From: 67-14 sp035502775
GTDB taxonomy: Bacteria > Actinomycetota > Thermoleophilia > Solirubrobacterales > 70-9
Assembly: GCA_035502775.1 (NCBI GenBank)
Contig: DATJUB010000067.1
Span: forward strand, 1-64,000
Length of the DNA stretch: 64,000 nt
Reading direction: 5' to 3'
Positions 1 to 8,220 of this stretch are shown in pieces (positions within the stretch are counted from its first letter, which is position 1; each line of letters starts with the position of its first letter). The position numbers were made by a program, and so were the translations under genes. The notes beneath the pieces were generated by a model. It searched no databases and had not been told where the DNA came from. It saw only the letters and a list, made by a program, of their open reading frames with translations.

Positions 1-342
1 CGTGTGAATGTCAAGCATCGCCTGGAACTGCTCATCCGACATCTTGTGAGCAACCCCATCCCACGTGTATCCCGCGTTGTTGACCACGATGTCAACCGAA
101 CCGAAAGCCTCGTTCGCGGTCTCAACCAAACGATCGGCCGCGTCGGGCCTGGTCATATCCCCCGCGAACACCGCGGTCTCACCCGTGATCTCCGACGCGG
201 CCTGCTCGGCCGCATCCGCATCGAGATCATTGATCAAGACCCGCGCACCATTCGCGGCGAACAACTCCGCCGTCGCCCGGCCGATACCACGGGCCGAACC
301 CGTCACAATCGCGCTCTTTCCCGCCAGAAGAGCCACGGTCAA
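1..342 (-). CDS. SDR-family oxidoreductase, N-terminal part (runs off window)
   Basis: N-terminal 114 codons of a short-chain dehydrogenase/reductase; the rest lies beyond the left edge. Visible are the Rossmann motif TGSARGIG (about residues 14-21), an acidic NDLDA segment after the second strand, and NNAG further on. The catalytic Tyr-Lys pair would fall outside the window. The TTG at 342 has GAGG six bases upstream; GTG at 345 and GTG at 336 are in-frame alternatives. It is the last visible gene of the leftward catabolic locus, about 105 bases after the enoyl-CoA hydratase gene, so it may have its own promoter. Substrate unknown; probably a hydroxyacyl or alcohol intermediate of the same pathway. 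Confidence 0.8.
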   Translation of the reverse strand, partial: MTVALLAGKSAIVTGSARGIGRATAELFAANGARVLINDLDADAAEQAASEITGETAVFAGDMTRPDAADRLVETANEAFGSVDIVVNNAGYTWDGVAHKMSDEQFQAMLDIHT

Positions 343-449
343 CACTTGCCTCGGATAAGTTTTTTGGTCTGCATTGCCCGTAAAATTAGCCTTGGGAACG
401 AGCCGCGGCCAGACCATTCTCCAGGCAGAAATCCGGGCGCACCGAAAGC

Positions 450-1205
450 TCAGCGACCGCGAAAATCGGGGCTTCGCCGCTCCCTGAAAGCGGCGACTCC
501 CTCGGCGAAATCTTCGCTTCCCTGAAGCATCGCGCCCCACTCGACCGGGCCTCGTCCGTAGCCGCTCGAATCGCCCGCCGCCGCCTTCTTGATCAGTGAG
601 AGCGAAAGCGGAGCCCGCCGGTTCAGCCGGGAGCAGATCTCCAGAGCCCGGTCCAGATGCTCCCCCTCCGGAACGGCGAAGTTGACCAGGCCCGCGCACA
701 GCGCCTCTTCGGGGCCGATCGGATCCCCGGTCATCGCCATGTACTTCAGCCAGTGGGAGTTGAGAGTCGAGGATCCCCGGACGAGCAGGATGCCCGGAAC
801 CAGACCGACCCGCGATTCCGGCACCCCGAACCTGGCGGTGGAATCACAGACCACGATGTCGCAGACCAGGGTAAGTTCGAGCCCGCCGCCGAAACAGGGA
901 CCGTGGACGGCCGCGATCACCGGCTTCGGGAACTCCTCGAGCGCCCGCACCGCCGCCACCGCACCCTCCAGGAATCCGCGGCGGCCACCCAGATCCTCCA
1001 GCCGGTTCATGTCATCGATGTCACCGCCGACCGAGAAGCAGCGGCCCTCGCCGGAAAGGACGACGGACCTCACCTCGTCATTCGACCCCAGCTCCGCAAG
1101 AACCTCTCGCAGCCGGGGCCAGGCATCGCCGGAAAGGGCGTTCAGCTTCTCCGGCCTGGAGATCTTGAGATGGGCGGTTCCGTCTTCGACCCCGGCGCTG
1201 AACAA
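450..1205 (-). CDS. enoyl-CoA hydratase/isomerase family protein
   Basis: Crotonase-fold protein of 251 residues, normal for the family. The oxyanion-hole segment GRCFSVGGDI (about 53-62) and the second one, HGPCFGGGLEL (about 100-110), are present, and a PESRVGL motif carries a candidate catalytic glutamate. It most likely hydrates or isomerises an enoyl-CoA in the cytoplasm. The TTG start lies one base after the TGA of the upstream acyl-CoA ligase gene, which implies translational coupling. No strong Shine-Dalgarno is seen, only AGGGACAG about 17 bases upstream. One of three crotonases in the first 22 kb; its exact substrate cannot be read from the sequence. Confidence 0.9.
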   Translation of the reverse strand: MFSAGVEDGTAHLKISRPEKLNALSGDAWPRLREVLAELGSNDEVRSVVLSGEGRCFSVGGDIDDMNRLEDLGGRRGFLEGAVAAVRALEEFPKPVIAAVHGPCFGGGLELTLVCDIVVCDSTARFGVPESRVGLVPGILLVRGSSTLNSHWLKYMAMTGDPIGPEEALCAGLVNFAVPEGEHLDRALEICSRLNRRAPLSLSLIKKAAAGDSSGYGRGPVEWGAMLQGSEDFAEGVAAFRERRSPDFRGR

Positions 1206-1206
1206 C

Positions 1207-2868
1207 TCAATCGCGCAGTCTGTCCCTGAGGACGTGCTTCTGGATCTTGCCGGCCGCGGTCCGCGGGAAGTCGTCGACCACGATCAGGTGCTCGGGAGTC
1301 TTCTGCCTCGCCATCCCAGAGGCGAAGAAATGCTCGCGCACCCCATCGAGATCGATCGTCTCACCCTGCTCGAGCACCACGAAGGCACAGACAAGCTCGC
1401 CGTACCGCGGATCCGGCATACCGGTGACCGCCGTGGCCGCCACCGCCGGGTGCTCGATCAGGAGATCCTCGACCTCCTTCGACGAGATGTTCTCGCCGCC
1501 CCGGATGATGATGTCCTTCATCCGGTCGGTGATGGTCAGCACCCCGTTCTCGTCGAGCACACCGATGTCTCCGGTGCGCAGCCAGCCATCGTCGGTGAAC
1601 GCCCCTTCGTTGTGGGCGGCCTCGCGGTATCCGATGAACTGCTCCGGGCCGATCGAGACGACCTCGCCCGGGGTTCCGGCGGGAACATCCCGCCCTTCGG
1701 GATCGACGATCCTGATGCTCACGCCGGGCAGCGGCCGCCCGTCGGTGCTTGCCCGCACCTCCAGGGGGTCGACCGGGGAGCCGGCGGTCATCGAGGGGCC
1801 CTCGGTGGCCCCGTAGCAGCGCACGACCGACCAGCCGGCCGCGTCGGCCCGTTCGATCAGCGACGGCGGCACCCCCGCTCCCCCGGTTGTTCCGTGGGTC
1901 AGTGAGGAGATGTCCGCGCCGGCCTCCGCCGCCGTATCCAGCAGCGAGTCGATGAAGAAGGGTGTGCCGGCCATCGCGCTCACCCGGTGGCGCTCGACCA
2001 GCTTCACGGCCCGTTTCGCGTCCCAGCTGTCCATCAGCACCGTCTTGTAGCCGTGCGCGAGCGGGCCGAGCATCGCGCAGAGACCCGCGGTGTGCCCGGC
2101 CGGGAAGGGCTGGAGCGAGACCGTGCCCGGCTTGTCGGGTGGTGGGGTCGGTCCGTTGAACAGCTCGGCGACCAGCGAGTTGCCGCTGTGCTGAACCGCC
2201 TTGGGCTCGGCGGTGGTTCCGGAGGTGAAGATGATCGCCGCGAGGTCCTCGGCCCGGCGGTCGTGCTCCGGCGGGGGCTGGACCGGCTGGCGTTCGATCC
2301 GGTCCCAGTCGTAGGCCCCGGGCGGTGTGTCCTCACCGACCGAGATCAGGAACTCGAGGTCCGGCAGCGGACCGAGATCGCCGATCCCGCCGGTGTAGTC
2401 GAGCCGGCGGAAGCGAGTCGGCACCACGAAGGCCCGCGCCCCGGATTCCCGCAGGATGTAGCCCACCTCGCTCGGTCCGTAGATCTGGACGATCGGCACG
2501 AACACCGCCCCGAGAAAGGCGGCCGCACCGTAGGCGATCGCGGTCTCCGACCAGTTCGGCATCTGGATCGCGATCACGTCACCCTCGCGCAGACCGAGCG
2601 CGTGGAAGACCCCGGCCATGTGTCGGCTGCGGGCGACCAGCTGCGGCAGGGTCAGCTCTCCCGGACGACTCTTCGAATCGAAGATCAGGCGGCAGCCCGG
2701 ATGGTTGCGGGCCCCCAGCTCCAGTTCGCGGGACAGGGTCATGCCACGGTGAAAACCGAGCCGCCGCCACTCGGCCTCCATCGCCTCCCGGAACGGGACG
2801 ATCGCCGCAGGCAGGGAATCCCGGGGATCGGCCCGGCCGGGGGCGTCTCTTGCGGGATCCGAGCTCAT
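1207..2868 (-). CDS. AMP-dependent acyl-CoA synthetase/ligase
   Basis: ANL-superfamily adenylate-forming enzyme of 553 residues, expected to activate a carboxylic acid to its CoA thioester with ATP. The P-loop-like motif IFTSGTTAEPK lies near residue 210, the YGATEG core motif around 350, the hinge-region motif TGDIG near 435, GGENISSKEVED near 460, and the C-terminal catalytic lysine region GKIQKHVLR near 540. The ATG overlaps the TGA of the upstream acyl-CoA dehydrogenase (ATGA), so the genes are co-transcribed. Its neighbours fit activation of a free acid before beta-oxidation. The acid itself is unknown; cyclohexanecarboxylate or medium-chain acyl ligases are the nearest types I recognise. 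Confidence 0.92.
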   Translation of the reverse strand: MSSDPARDAPGRADPRDSLPAAIVPFREAMEAEWRRLGFHRGMTLSRELELGARNHPGCRLIFDSKSRPGELTLPQLVARSRHMAGVFHALGLREGDVIAIQMPNWSETAIAYGAAAFLGAVFVPIVQIYGPSEVGYILRESGARAFVVPTRFRRLDYTGGIGDLGPLPDLEFLISVGEDTPPGAYDWDRIERQPVQPPPEHDRRAEDLAAIIFTSGTTAEPKAVQHSGNSLVAELFNGPTPPPDKPGTVSLQPFPAGHTAGLCAMLGPLAHGYKTVLMDSWDAKRAVKLVERHRVSAMAGTPFFIDSLLDTAAEAGADISSLTHGTTGGAGVPPSLIERADAAGWSVVRCYGATEGPSMTAGSPVDPLEVRASTDGRPLPGVSIRIVDPEGRDVPAGTPGEVVSIGPEQFIGYREAAHNEGAFTDDGWLRTGDIGVLDENGVLTITDRMKDIIIRGGENISSKEVEDLLIEHPAVAATAVTGMPDPRYGELVCAFVVLEQGETIDLDGVREHFFASGMARQKTPEHLIVVDDFPRTAAGKIQKHVLRDRLRD

Positions 2869-4028
2869 GTCAGCAGGCCGACCAGCTGTTCACGGTGCTG
2901 CCGGGTGTCGCCGAAGAGCGCCTGATCCACCTTGATCCGGCGCAGGAAGAGGTGAAGGTCGTGCTCCCAGGTGAATCCCACCCCACCATGGATCTGGAGG
3001 GCGTCACCGGCGATCTCGGCGGCGGCGCCCGAGACGTAGCCGCCGGCGACCGCGACCGCCCGGGCGCGCTCGGCCGAGTCGGCCTCTAGCGTCAATGCCG
3101 CGTACCGGCTCGCCGCGCGGGACGCCTCGACCTTGAGCAGCATGTCGGCGCACATGTGCTTCACCGCCTGGTAGCTCGCGATCGGCCGCTGAAACGCGAT
3201 CCGGTCCGCGGCGTACTCCACGGTCAGCTCGAGCAGCTTCTCGGCCGCGCCGACGGCGTCGGCAGCGACCAGCACGATCGCGAGGTCGAGGGTGCGGCCG
3301 AAGGCCGCGTCGGCCGTTCCGGCCTCACCGACCGCGTCCCCGGCAGTGACCCGCACTCCGTTGAGACGAACGGTCGCGAATCTGCGGGTGAGGTCGAGCG
3401 TCCGTGAGACGGTGATCTCGACGCCCTCCGCCTCGGCCGGCACGACGAAGCTTCGGAGCTCGCCGTCGACTCTCGCCGCGACGACCAGCTCGTCGGCGAG
3501 GTCGGCGTCGGCGACCAGATACTTCTCGCCGTAGAGCACGAATCCGTCACCGGCTTCCACCGCCTCGGTCCGAACCGAGTCCGCTCCCCAGCCGTCCCCG
3601 CGGGGTTCGGGTCCGCACCAGGCGGCCACGGTCTCGCCCGCGATCAGGGCTTCCATGACTCCGGCGGCGCGATCGTCGCCGCCCGCCGCCGGGCCGAGCG
3701 CGGCGACGCTCAGGGCGGACCCAAGGAACGGCGTCCAGTTGACCGCACGGCCCAGCTCGGAGGAGATCACGGTGGCCGTGCTCGGGCTGAACCCGAGACC
3801 GCCGGCGTCCTCGTCGGCGAGCACCGCGATCCAGCCCATCTCCGCGGCCCGGCGCCAGCCCTCGGGATCGGCCTCACGGTCGGATTCGAGAATGGCCCTG
3901 GCGTCACCCAGAGGGTAGTGACGGGACAGAAACCCGCGGGTCGCGTCCTGCAGCTGCCGCTGCTCGTCGTTCAGGTCCAGATCGAGCGGAAGCTCGACCT
4001 CGTCGTTAGCAGATGCTGTAGGCGCCAT
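2865..4028 (-). CDS. acyl-CoA dehydrogenase, probable subunit of a heteromeric pair
   Basis: Acyl-CoA dehydrogenase fold, 387 residues: N-terminal helical domain starting near LNDEQRQLQ, central beta domain, and C-terminal domain with HGGVGFTWEHDLHLFLRR (about 350-367). The ATG at 4028 lies inside the last 23 bases of the SDR gene upstream. A second acyl-CoA dehydrogenase, at 4790, sits just beyond that SDR gene. The ending resembles the less canonical partner of alpha2-beta2 FadE pairs known from actinobacterial steroid side-chain oxidation; the pairing is inferred from gene order. FAD-dependent alpha,beta-dehydrogenation of an acyl-CoA is the likely reaction. Confidence 0.88.
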   Translation of the reverse strand: MAPTASANDEVELPLDLDLNDEQRQLQDATRGFLSRHYPLGDARAILESDREADPEGWRRAAEMGWIAVLADEDAGGLGFSPSTATVISSELGRAVNWTPFLGSALSVAALGPAAGGDDRAAGVMEALIAGETVAAWCGPEPRGDGWGADSVRTEAVEAGDGFVLYGEKYLVADADLADELVVAARVDGELRSFVVPAEAEGVEITVSRTLDLTRRFATVRLNGVRVTAGDAVGEAGTADAAFGRTLDLAIVLVAADAVGAAEKLLELTVEYAADRIAFQRPIASYQAVKHMCADMLLKVEASRAASRYAALTLEADSAERARAVAVAGGYVSGAAAEIAGDALQIHGGVGFTWEHDLHLFLRRIKVDQALFGDTRQHREQLVGLLT

Positions 4029-4779
4029 CGATCTTCAGTACGTCTCCGGTGTGGTAGTTCGAGGCCCGCGAGGCGAGGTAGACCGCGGCCGGACCGATGT
4101 CCGCCGGGGTTCCCCAGCGCCGGGCGGGAATCCGCGGCATCACGGCCCCGGAGAACCGCTCGTCCTCGAACATCTGGTGGGTGAGATCGGTGTCGATCCA
4201 GCCGGGCATGATCGCGTTGGCCCGGATGCCCTTGCGGGCCAGCTCGACCGCCAGCGTCCTGATCAGCGGGATGAGCGCGCCCTTGGCGGCCGCGTAGTGC
4301 GATGACCGCGGCGCCCCTTCGATCGCGGTGAGTGAGGAGGTCGCGACGAGGCTGCCGCCATCGCCCTGCTCGATCATCTGGGTGGCGGCGGCCCGCAGGG
4401 TGAGGAACACACCGTCCAGATTCACCTGCGCGACCCGGCGCCACTCCTCCAGGGCCAGCTTGTCGAAGGAGCCGGGGGCGGCGCCGGTGCCTGCGTTGGC
4501 GAAACAGGAATCGACCCGGCCGATCTCGGCCACGGTCTCGGCCATCGCCTTCGCGACCGAGTCCTCGTCGGCGACGTCGCACACGATCGCCGCCGCCTTG
4601 CCGCCCGCGTTCAGGTCGGCCAGTTCGGCCAGCGCACGCTCGTTCTTTTCGGCATTCGTGCCCCAGATCGCGACATCGGCCCCGGCACCGGCCAGAGCCT
4701 TGGCCATCCCGAGTCCGATCCCGCCGTTACCGCCGGTCACAAGGGCTCCCTGGCCCTCGAGATTGAAAAGATCAGTCAT
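4006..4779 (-). CDS. SDR-family NAD(P)-dependent oxidoreductase
   Basis: Classical short-chain dehydrogenase of 257 residues. The cofactor motif TGGNGGIG lies near residues 15-22, an NAG-type strand at FANAGTG, catalytic Ser in SSLTA, and the YAAAK pair near 160-165. The start follows AGAGGAAGAGG, a good ribosome-binding site. The gene lies between two acyl-CoA dehydrogenase genes and overlaps the downstream one by 23 bases. It probably oxidises a 3-hydroxyacyl-CoA or a ring alcohol in the same pathway. It lacks the longer insertion seen in the two mycofactocin-type SDRs at 19.7-21.3 kb, so ordinary NAD(P) exchange is expected. Confidence 0.9.
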   Translation of the reverse strand: MTDLFNLEGQGALVTGGNGGIGLGMAKALAGAGADVAIWGTNAEKNERALAELADLNAGGKAAAIVCDVADEDSVAKAMAETVAEIGRVDSCFANAGTGAAPGSFDKLALEEWRRVAQVNLDGVFLTLRAAATQMIEQGDGGSLVATSSLTAIEGAPRSSHYAAAKGALIPLIRTLAVELARKGIRANAIMPGWIDTDLTHQMFEDERFSGAVMPRIPARRWGTPADIGPAAVYLASRASNYHTGDVLKIDGAYSIC

Positions 4780-4789
4780 CCTCTTCCTC

Positions 4790-5986
4790 TCAGCCTCGCT
4801 GCTCCCGGGGCATCCCGAGAGCTCGTTCGGCGATTATGTTTCTCATGATTTCGGAGGCGCCACCGGCCACCGTGTAGGTCCGTGCGTAGAGGAATTCGTC
4901 CTGCCAGCGGCCCCCCTGGAGCACTCGCGGATCACCTTCGACCAGGATCGAACTGGAGCCCTGCAGCTCCAGCGCGAACTCCGCCATCGCCAGGTTCAGC
5001 TCACTGAAGACGAGCTTGCCGATCGGCACGTCCGAGGGCCGCTCGGCCCCGCGCAGCTCACGGCCCAGCTTCAGCTGGACGAGCAGGTTGTTGATCTCGA
5101 TCTCCGTGGCGATCTCGCCGATCTTCTGGCGGACGTCACTCGATTCGATCGGCCGCCCGCCGGCTTCGTTCTCGGTCTCGGCCAGTTCAACCGTCATCTC
5201 GAGCAGTTGGCGCAGCCGGGCCCCACCCGCCCCGATACCCGAACGCTCGGCGCCGAGGCTCTCCATCGCCACCTTCCAGCCCTGCTCACGTTCACCCAGC
5301 AGGGAATCCCCGCTGATCGCGACGTCCTCCATGAAGACCTCGCTGAAGTCCTCGGTGCCGGTGATCTCCCGCAGCGGCCTGATCTCCAGGCCGGGCGCGT
5401 CCATTGGCACGATGAAGGCCGAGATGCCGCGGTGCCGGTCGAGGCTCGTGTCGCTCCTGGCGAGCAGGAAGCCCCAATCGGCCCATGCCGCGTTACTGGA
5501 CCAGACCTTCTGTCCGTTGACCAGGTATCCGCCCTCCTCGAGCGGCTTCGCCTCGGTCCTCATCGCGGCCAGATCCGATCCCGCGTCCGGCTCACTGAAA
5601 AGCTGGCACCAGGTCTCGCTGCCGTCACGGATCGCCGGCAGGAATCGGGCCTTCTGTTCCTCGGTGCCGAAGCGGATCAGGGCGAAGGCCGCCAGGTGGG
5701 TCTGGTCGGTCAGTGGCGGCAGGCCGGCCCGCGCGACCTCTTCGCTGATGATCAGGTCATGGACCGGGTTCCACTTGCCGCTGCCGCCCCACTCGACCGG
5801 CCAATCGGCGCCGAGGTACCCGGCCTCGTAGAGCCGGGCCCGCCACCGCTTGCGGACCAGGTTCTCGGCCTCGTTCTCGGGGCTGCGAAAACCGGCCCTG
5901 ACCGGGATGTCCGGGGCCTCGGAATCGAGGAACTCGCGAACCTCGTTCCGGAACCTGTCGAGTTCCGCGTCGTCGGCGAGTTTCAT
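4790..5986 (-). CDS. acyl-CoA dehydrogenase
   Basis: Acyl-CoA dehydrogenase of 398 residues with all three domains: N-terminal helices, the flavin-contacting segment CQLFSEPDAGSDLA near 135-148 and WSSNAAWADWG near 168-178, and a C-terminal end with YTVAGGASEIMRNIIAERALG. This is the better conserved member of the pair with the gene at 2865. Its ATG overlaps the TGA of the HyuB-like gene (ATGA). Likely reaction: FAD-dependent oxidation of an acyl-CoA to the 2-enoyl-CoA, passing electrons to ETF. A branched or cyclic acyl group is plausible from the FadE-like architecture but is not proven. Confidence 0.92.
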   Translation of the reverse strand: MKLADDAELDRFRNEVREFLDSEAPDIPVRAGFRSPENEAENLVRKRWRARLYEAGYLGADWPVEWGGSGKWNPVHDLIISEEVARAGLPPLTDQTHLAAFALIRFGTEEQKARFLPAIRDGSETWCQLFSEPDAGSDLAAMRTEAKPLEEGGYLVNGQKVWSSNAAWADWGFLLARSDTSLDRHRGISAFIVPMDAPGLEIRPLREITGTEDFSEVFMEDVAISGDSLLGEREQGWKVAMESLGAERSGIGAGGARLRQLLEMTVELAETENEAGGRPIESSDVRQKIGEIATEIEINNLLVQLKLGRELRGAERPSDVPIGKLVFSELNLAMAEFALELQGSSSILVEGDPRVLQGGRWQDEFLYARTYTVAGGASEIMRNIIAERALGMPREQRG

Positions 5987-8220
5987 TCGGACCGCTCCTT
6001 GTGGATCGTGAGGGGCATGAAGTTCCAGCGGGGAGCCTCCCCGGCGACCGCTACCTCGGTGTCGATCTGGGTGCCGCAGCCGGGACAGCAGTACTTGCGG
6101 AAGACGAGATCATTCGCTTCCCGGGTGGGGATCGGGGCGCCGATCGAGTCGGCGCTCACGGGCCGCTCCTCGGCGGCAGCCCACCACTTCCAGTTGGTCG
6201 CGTTGCTCGCGAACTCGTGTCCGCAGCCGCGACACAGGTAGCTGCCCGCCTCGCTGATCTCCAGGCTCTCGGTCAACTCCTGCCTGGCGGGCTGATCGAC
6301 CGCGGGACGGGCCACGGGCTCTCCCCCGGCGCCGTCCCCGACCGGCAGGATCTCCTCGCCGAGCGGCCACTCGCGCCGCTCCCGGAGCCTGGTCTCACGC
6401 AGCCCAGCGGTCTTTTCTTCGGCGACCGCGCCGCTTTCCAGCACGACCCCGAAGTTCGCCTCGGCGGCCTCGGCGGTGACGAATCCCCGCTCGACGTCTT
6501 CGAGCACCGCCGCGGGATCCCGTCTCAGCGGATCGCCGAAACCGGGCCCGCCGGTCGCCCGGATGTAGTAGGCGTCATCGGGAGTCACCGAGAATCCCCG
6601 GCCCCTTGCCGGGGGCTGCTCGGCGGCCTCGGCATACTCGGCGACCGGAAGCGCCTCGCCCCGGTCCCAATGCTCGCGGACCGATCCCATCGCGTCACGC
6701 GCGAAACGAATCGCCGCGCCTGATCCGGGCTGGCCACCGGAGACCGCCGAGGACGGCGCGCTCATCCGGTTGTGGAAGACGACGATGTCCCACTTCTCGG
6801 TGTCGTAGGGGGTGCAGAGCGACTCGAGCGCCAGCCCGCCGCGATTGCGCCCGGCACCGCCGGTGTCGGGGGCGAACCTGGTGTCGAGGAAGAGCACCGG
6901 GCTCTGGCTCTCATAGTCCTCGACGTTGGGGATGAAGGCGTCGATCGTCTGGATTCCCATCATCGCGTTCTCGCCGTCCCGCTCCTGGACGGCGCTGGCG
7001 CCGCCGGATCCTCCGGTGAAGACGTTCCAGAACCAGGGCTGTCCGTACTGGTTGGGTCCCTGGAGCCAGGCGAAGGTCCAGCTGCCCCATGGTCCGCTGC
7101 GGCGCGGCGCCGCGTCGGGATTGCCGGCGAGCAGGTAGTTGGAGGCCTCGAGGATCGCGTCGGTGCCGAACCAGCTGGCGTAGACCGTGGCCCCCGAGAT
7201 CGGGGCCGGCTTGGTCGCGTTGATCAAGGTGCCTTCGGGAGCGAGCACGGTGACCGGGTCGAGCAGCCCCTCGTTGAACGGAAGGTCGGGCGCGTAGACG
7301 GTGCCGAGCGCGGCCATCGCGTCACCGATCGCGCCGACCTCGGTTCCGTTGAGGACACCGGGTGCCTGTTCGTCGGTGCCGGTGTAGTCGATCGTGAGGT
7401 TCTCGCCCTCCTTGATCACCGCGGCCCGGATCGTGTAGATCAGGTCCTGCTCACCGTCGTGCTCCATGTGGGCCGCTCCCCGGTAGACACCGTCGGGCAG
7501 CTGGGTCAGGCGGTCTCGGAAGGCGCCGGCCGCGTTCGAGATCTGGGCCGCGTGGATCGAGCGGATGCGATCGGCACCGTGCTGCTCGATCATCGCGTTG
7601 CAGCGCTCCTTGCCCATCCAGACCGCGCCGGTGATCGCCTTCAGGTCGATCTCGGTGGCCTCGGGCAGACGCACGTTGGTCAGGAAGGCGTCGAGCACGT
7701 CCTGGCGGAATTTGCCGGCGTCATAGAACTTGACCGGGGTGAAGCGGATGTTCTCGCCGTAAACGTCGGAATGCTCGACCGAGTAGCCGCCCGGCACCGC
7801 GCCGCCGACGTCGGTGACGTGGGCGCTCACCCCGACCCACATCAGGATCTCGTCGCCGTCGAAGACCGGCGCGACGATGACCACGTCATGCGAATGCAGG
7901 CCGCCGCCCTCGTAGGGATCGTTGGCGAAGATCACGTCGCCGGGGGCGAGATCGTCGCCGAACCGCTCGATCGAGTGGCGGACCGTGTTCGAGATCGCGT
8001 AACCCATCTGCAGCGACCAGGAGATCGTCGTGAGGATGTTCCCTTCGGCATCGAGGCAGCCGCAGGCGAAATCGGAGGCGGAGACGAACAGGAAGGAGCC
8101 GGACAGGTTGACCAGCGCCCGGCCCATCTCACGGTTCATGGTGAGCTCGTAGTTGTAGACGATCTCCGAGAGCACGGGATCAAATTCCGCCTCGGTCTTC
8201 GGGGGTCCGTTCTGGATCAT
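5983..8220 (-). CDS. HyuB-type hydantoinase/carboxylase subunit fused to a zinc-ribbon gamma-subunit-like domain
   Basis: Hydantoinase B/oxoprolinase family protein of 745 residues, longer than the usual 520-600. Residues 1 to about 570 form the HyuB domain, with NDPYEGGGLHSHDV near 100 and a glycine-rich end around ATGGPGFGDPLRRDP. After a linker, residues about 655-735 hold two cysteine pairs, CRGC (663-666) and CPGC (712-715), joined by a WKWW-containing segment. This resembles the zinc-binding gamma subunit of acetone carboxylase. With HyuA just upstream (ATGA overlap) it should form an ATP-dependent enzyme that carboxylates a ketone or opens a lactam or cyclic imide. The fusion is unusual. 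Substrate unknown. Confidence 0.88.
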   Translation of the reverse strand: MIQNGPPKTEAEFDPVLSEIVYNYELTMNREMGRALVNLSGSFLFVSASDFACGCLDAEGNILTTISWSLQMGYAISNTVRHSIERFGDDLAPGDVIFANDPYEGGGLHSHDVVIVAPVFDGDEILMWVGVSAHVTDVGGAVPGGYSVEHSDVYGENIRFTPVKFYDAGKFRQDVLDAFLTNVRLPEATEIDLKAITGAVWMGKERCNAMIEQHGADRIRSIHAAQISNAAGAFRDRLTQLPDGVYRGAAHMEHDGEQDLIYTIRAAVIKEGENLTIDYTGTDEQAPGVLNGTEVGAIGDAMAALGTVYAPDLPFNEGLLDPVTVLAPEGTLINATKPAPISGATVYASWFGTDAILEASNYLLAGNPDAAPRRSGPWGSWTFAWLQGPNQYGQPWFWNVFTGGSGGASAVQERDGENAMMGIQTIDAFIPNVEDYESQSPVLFLDTRFAPDTGGAGRNRGGLALESLCTPYDTEKWDIVVFHNRMSAPSSAVSGGQPGSGAAIRFARDAMGSVREHWDRGEALPVAEYAEAAEQPPARGRGFSVTPDDAYYIRATGGPGFGDPLRRDPAAVLEDVERGFVTAEAAEANFGVVLESGAVAEEKTAGLRETRLRERREWPLGEEILPVGDGAGGEPVARPAVDQPARQELTESLEISEAGSYLCRGCGHEFASNATNWKWWAAAEERPVSADSIGAPIPTREANDLVFRKYCCPGCGTQIDTEVAVAGEAPRWNFMPLTIHKERSE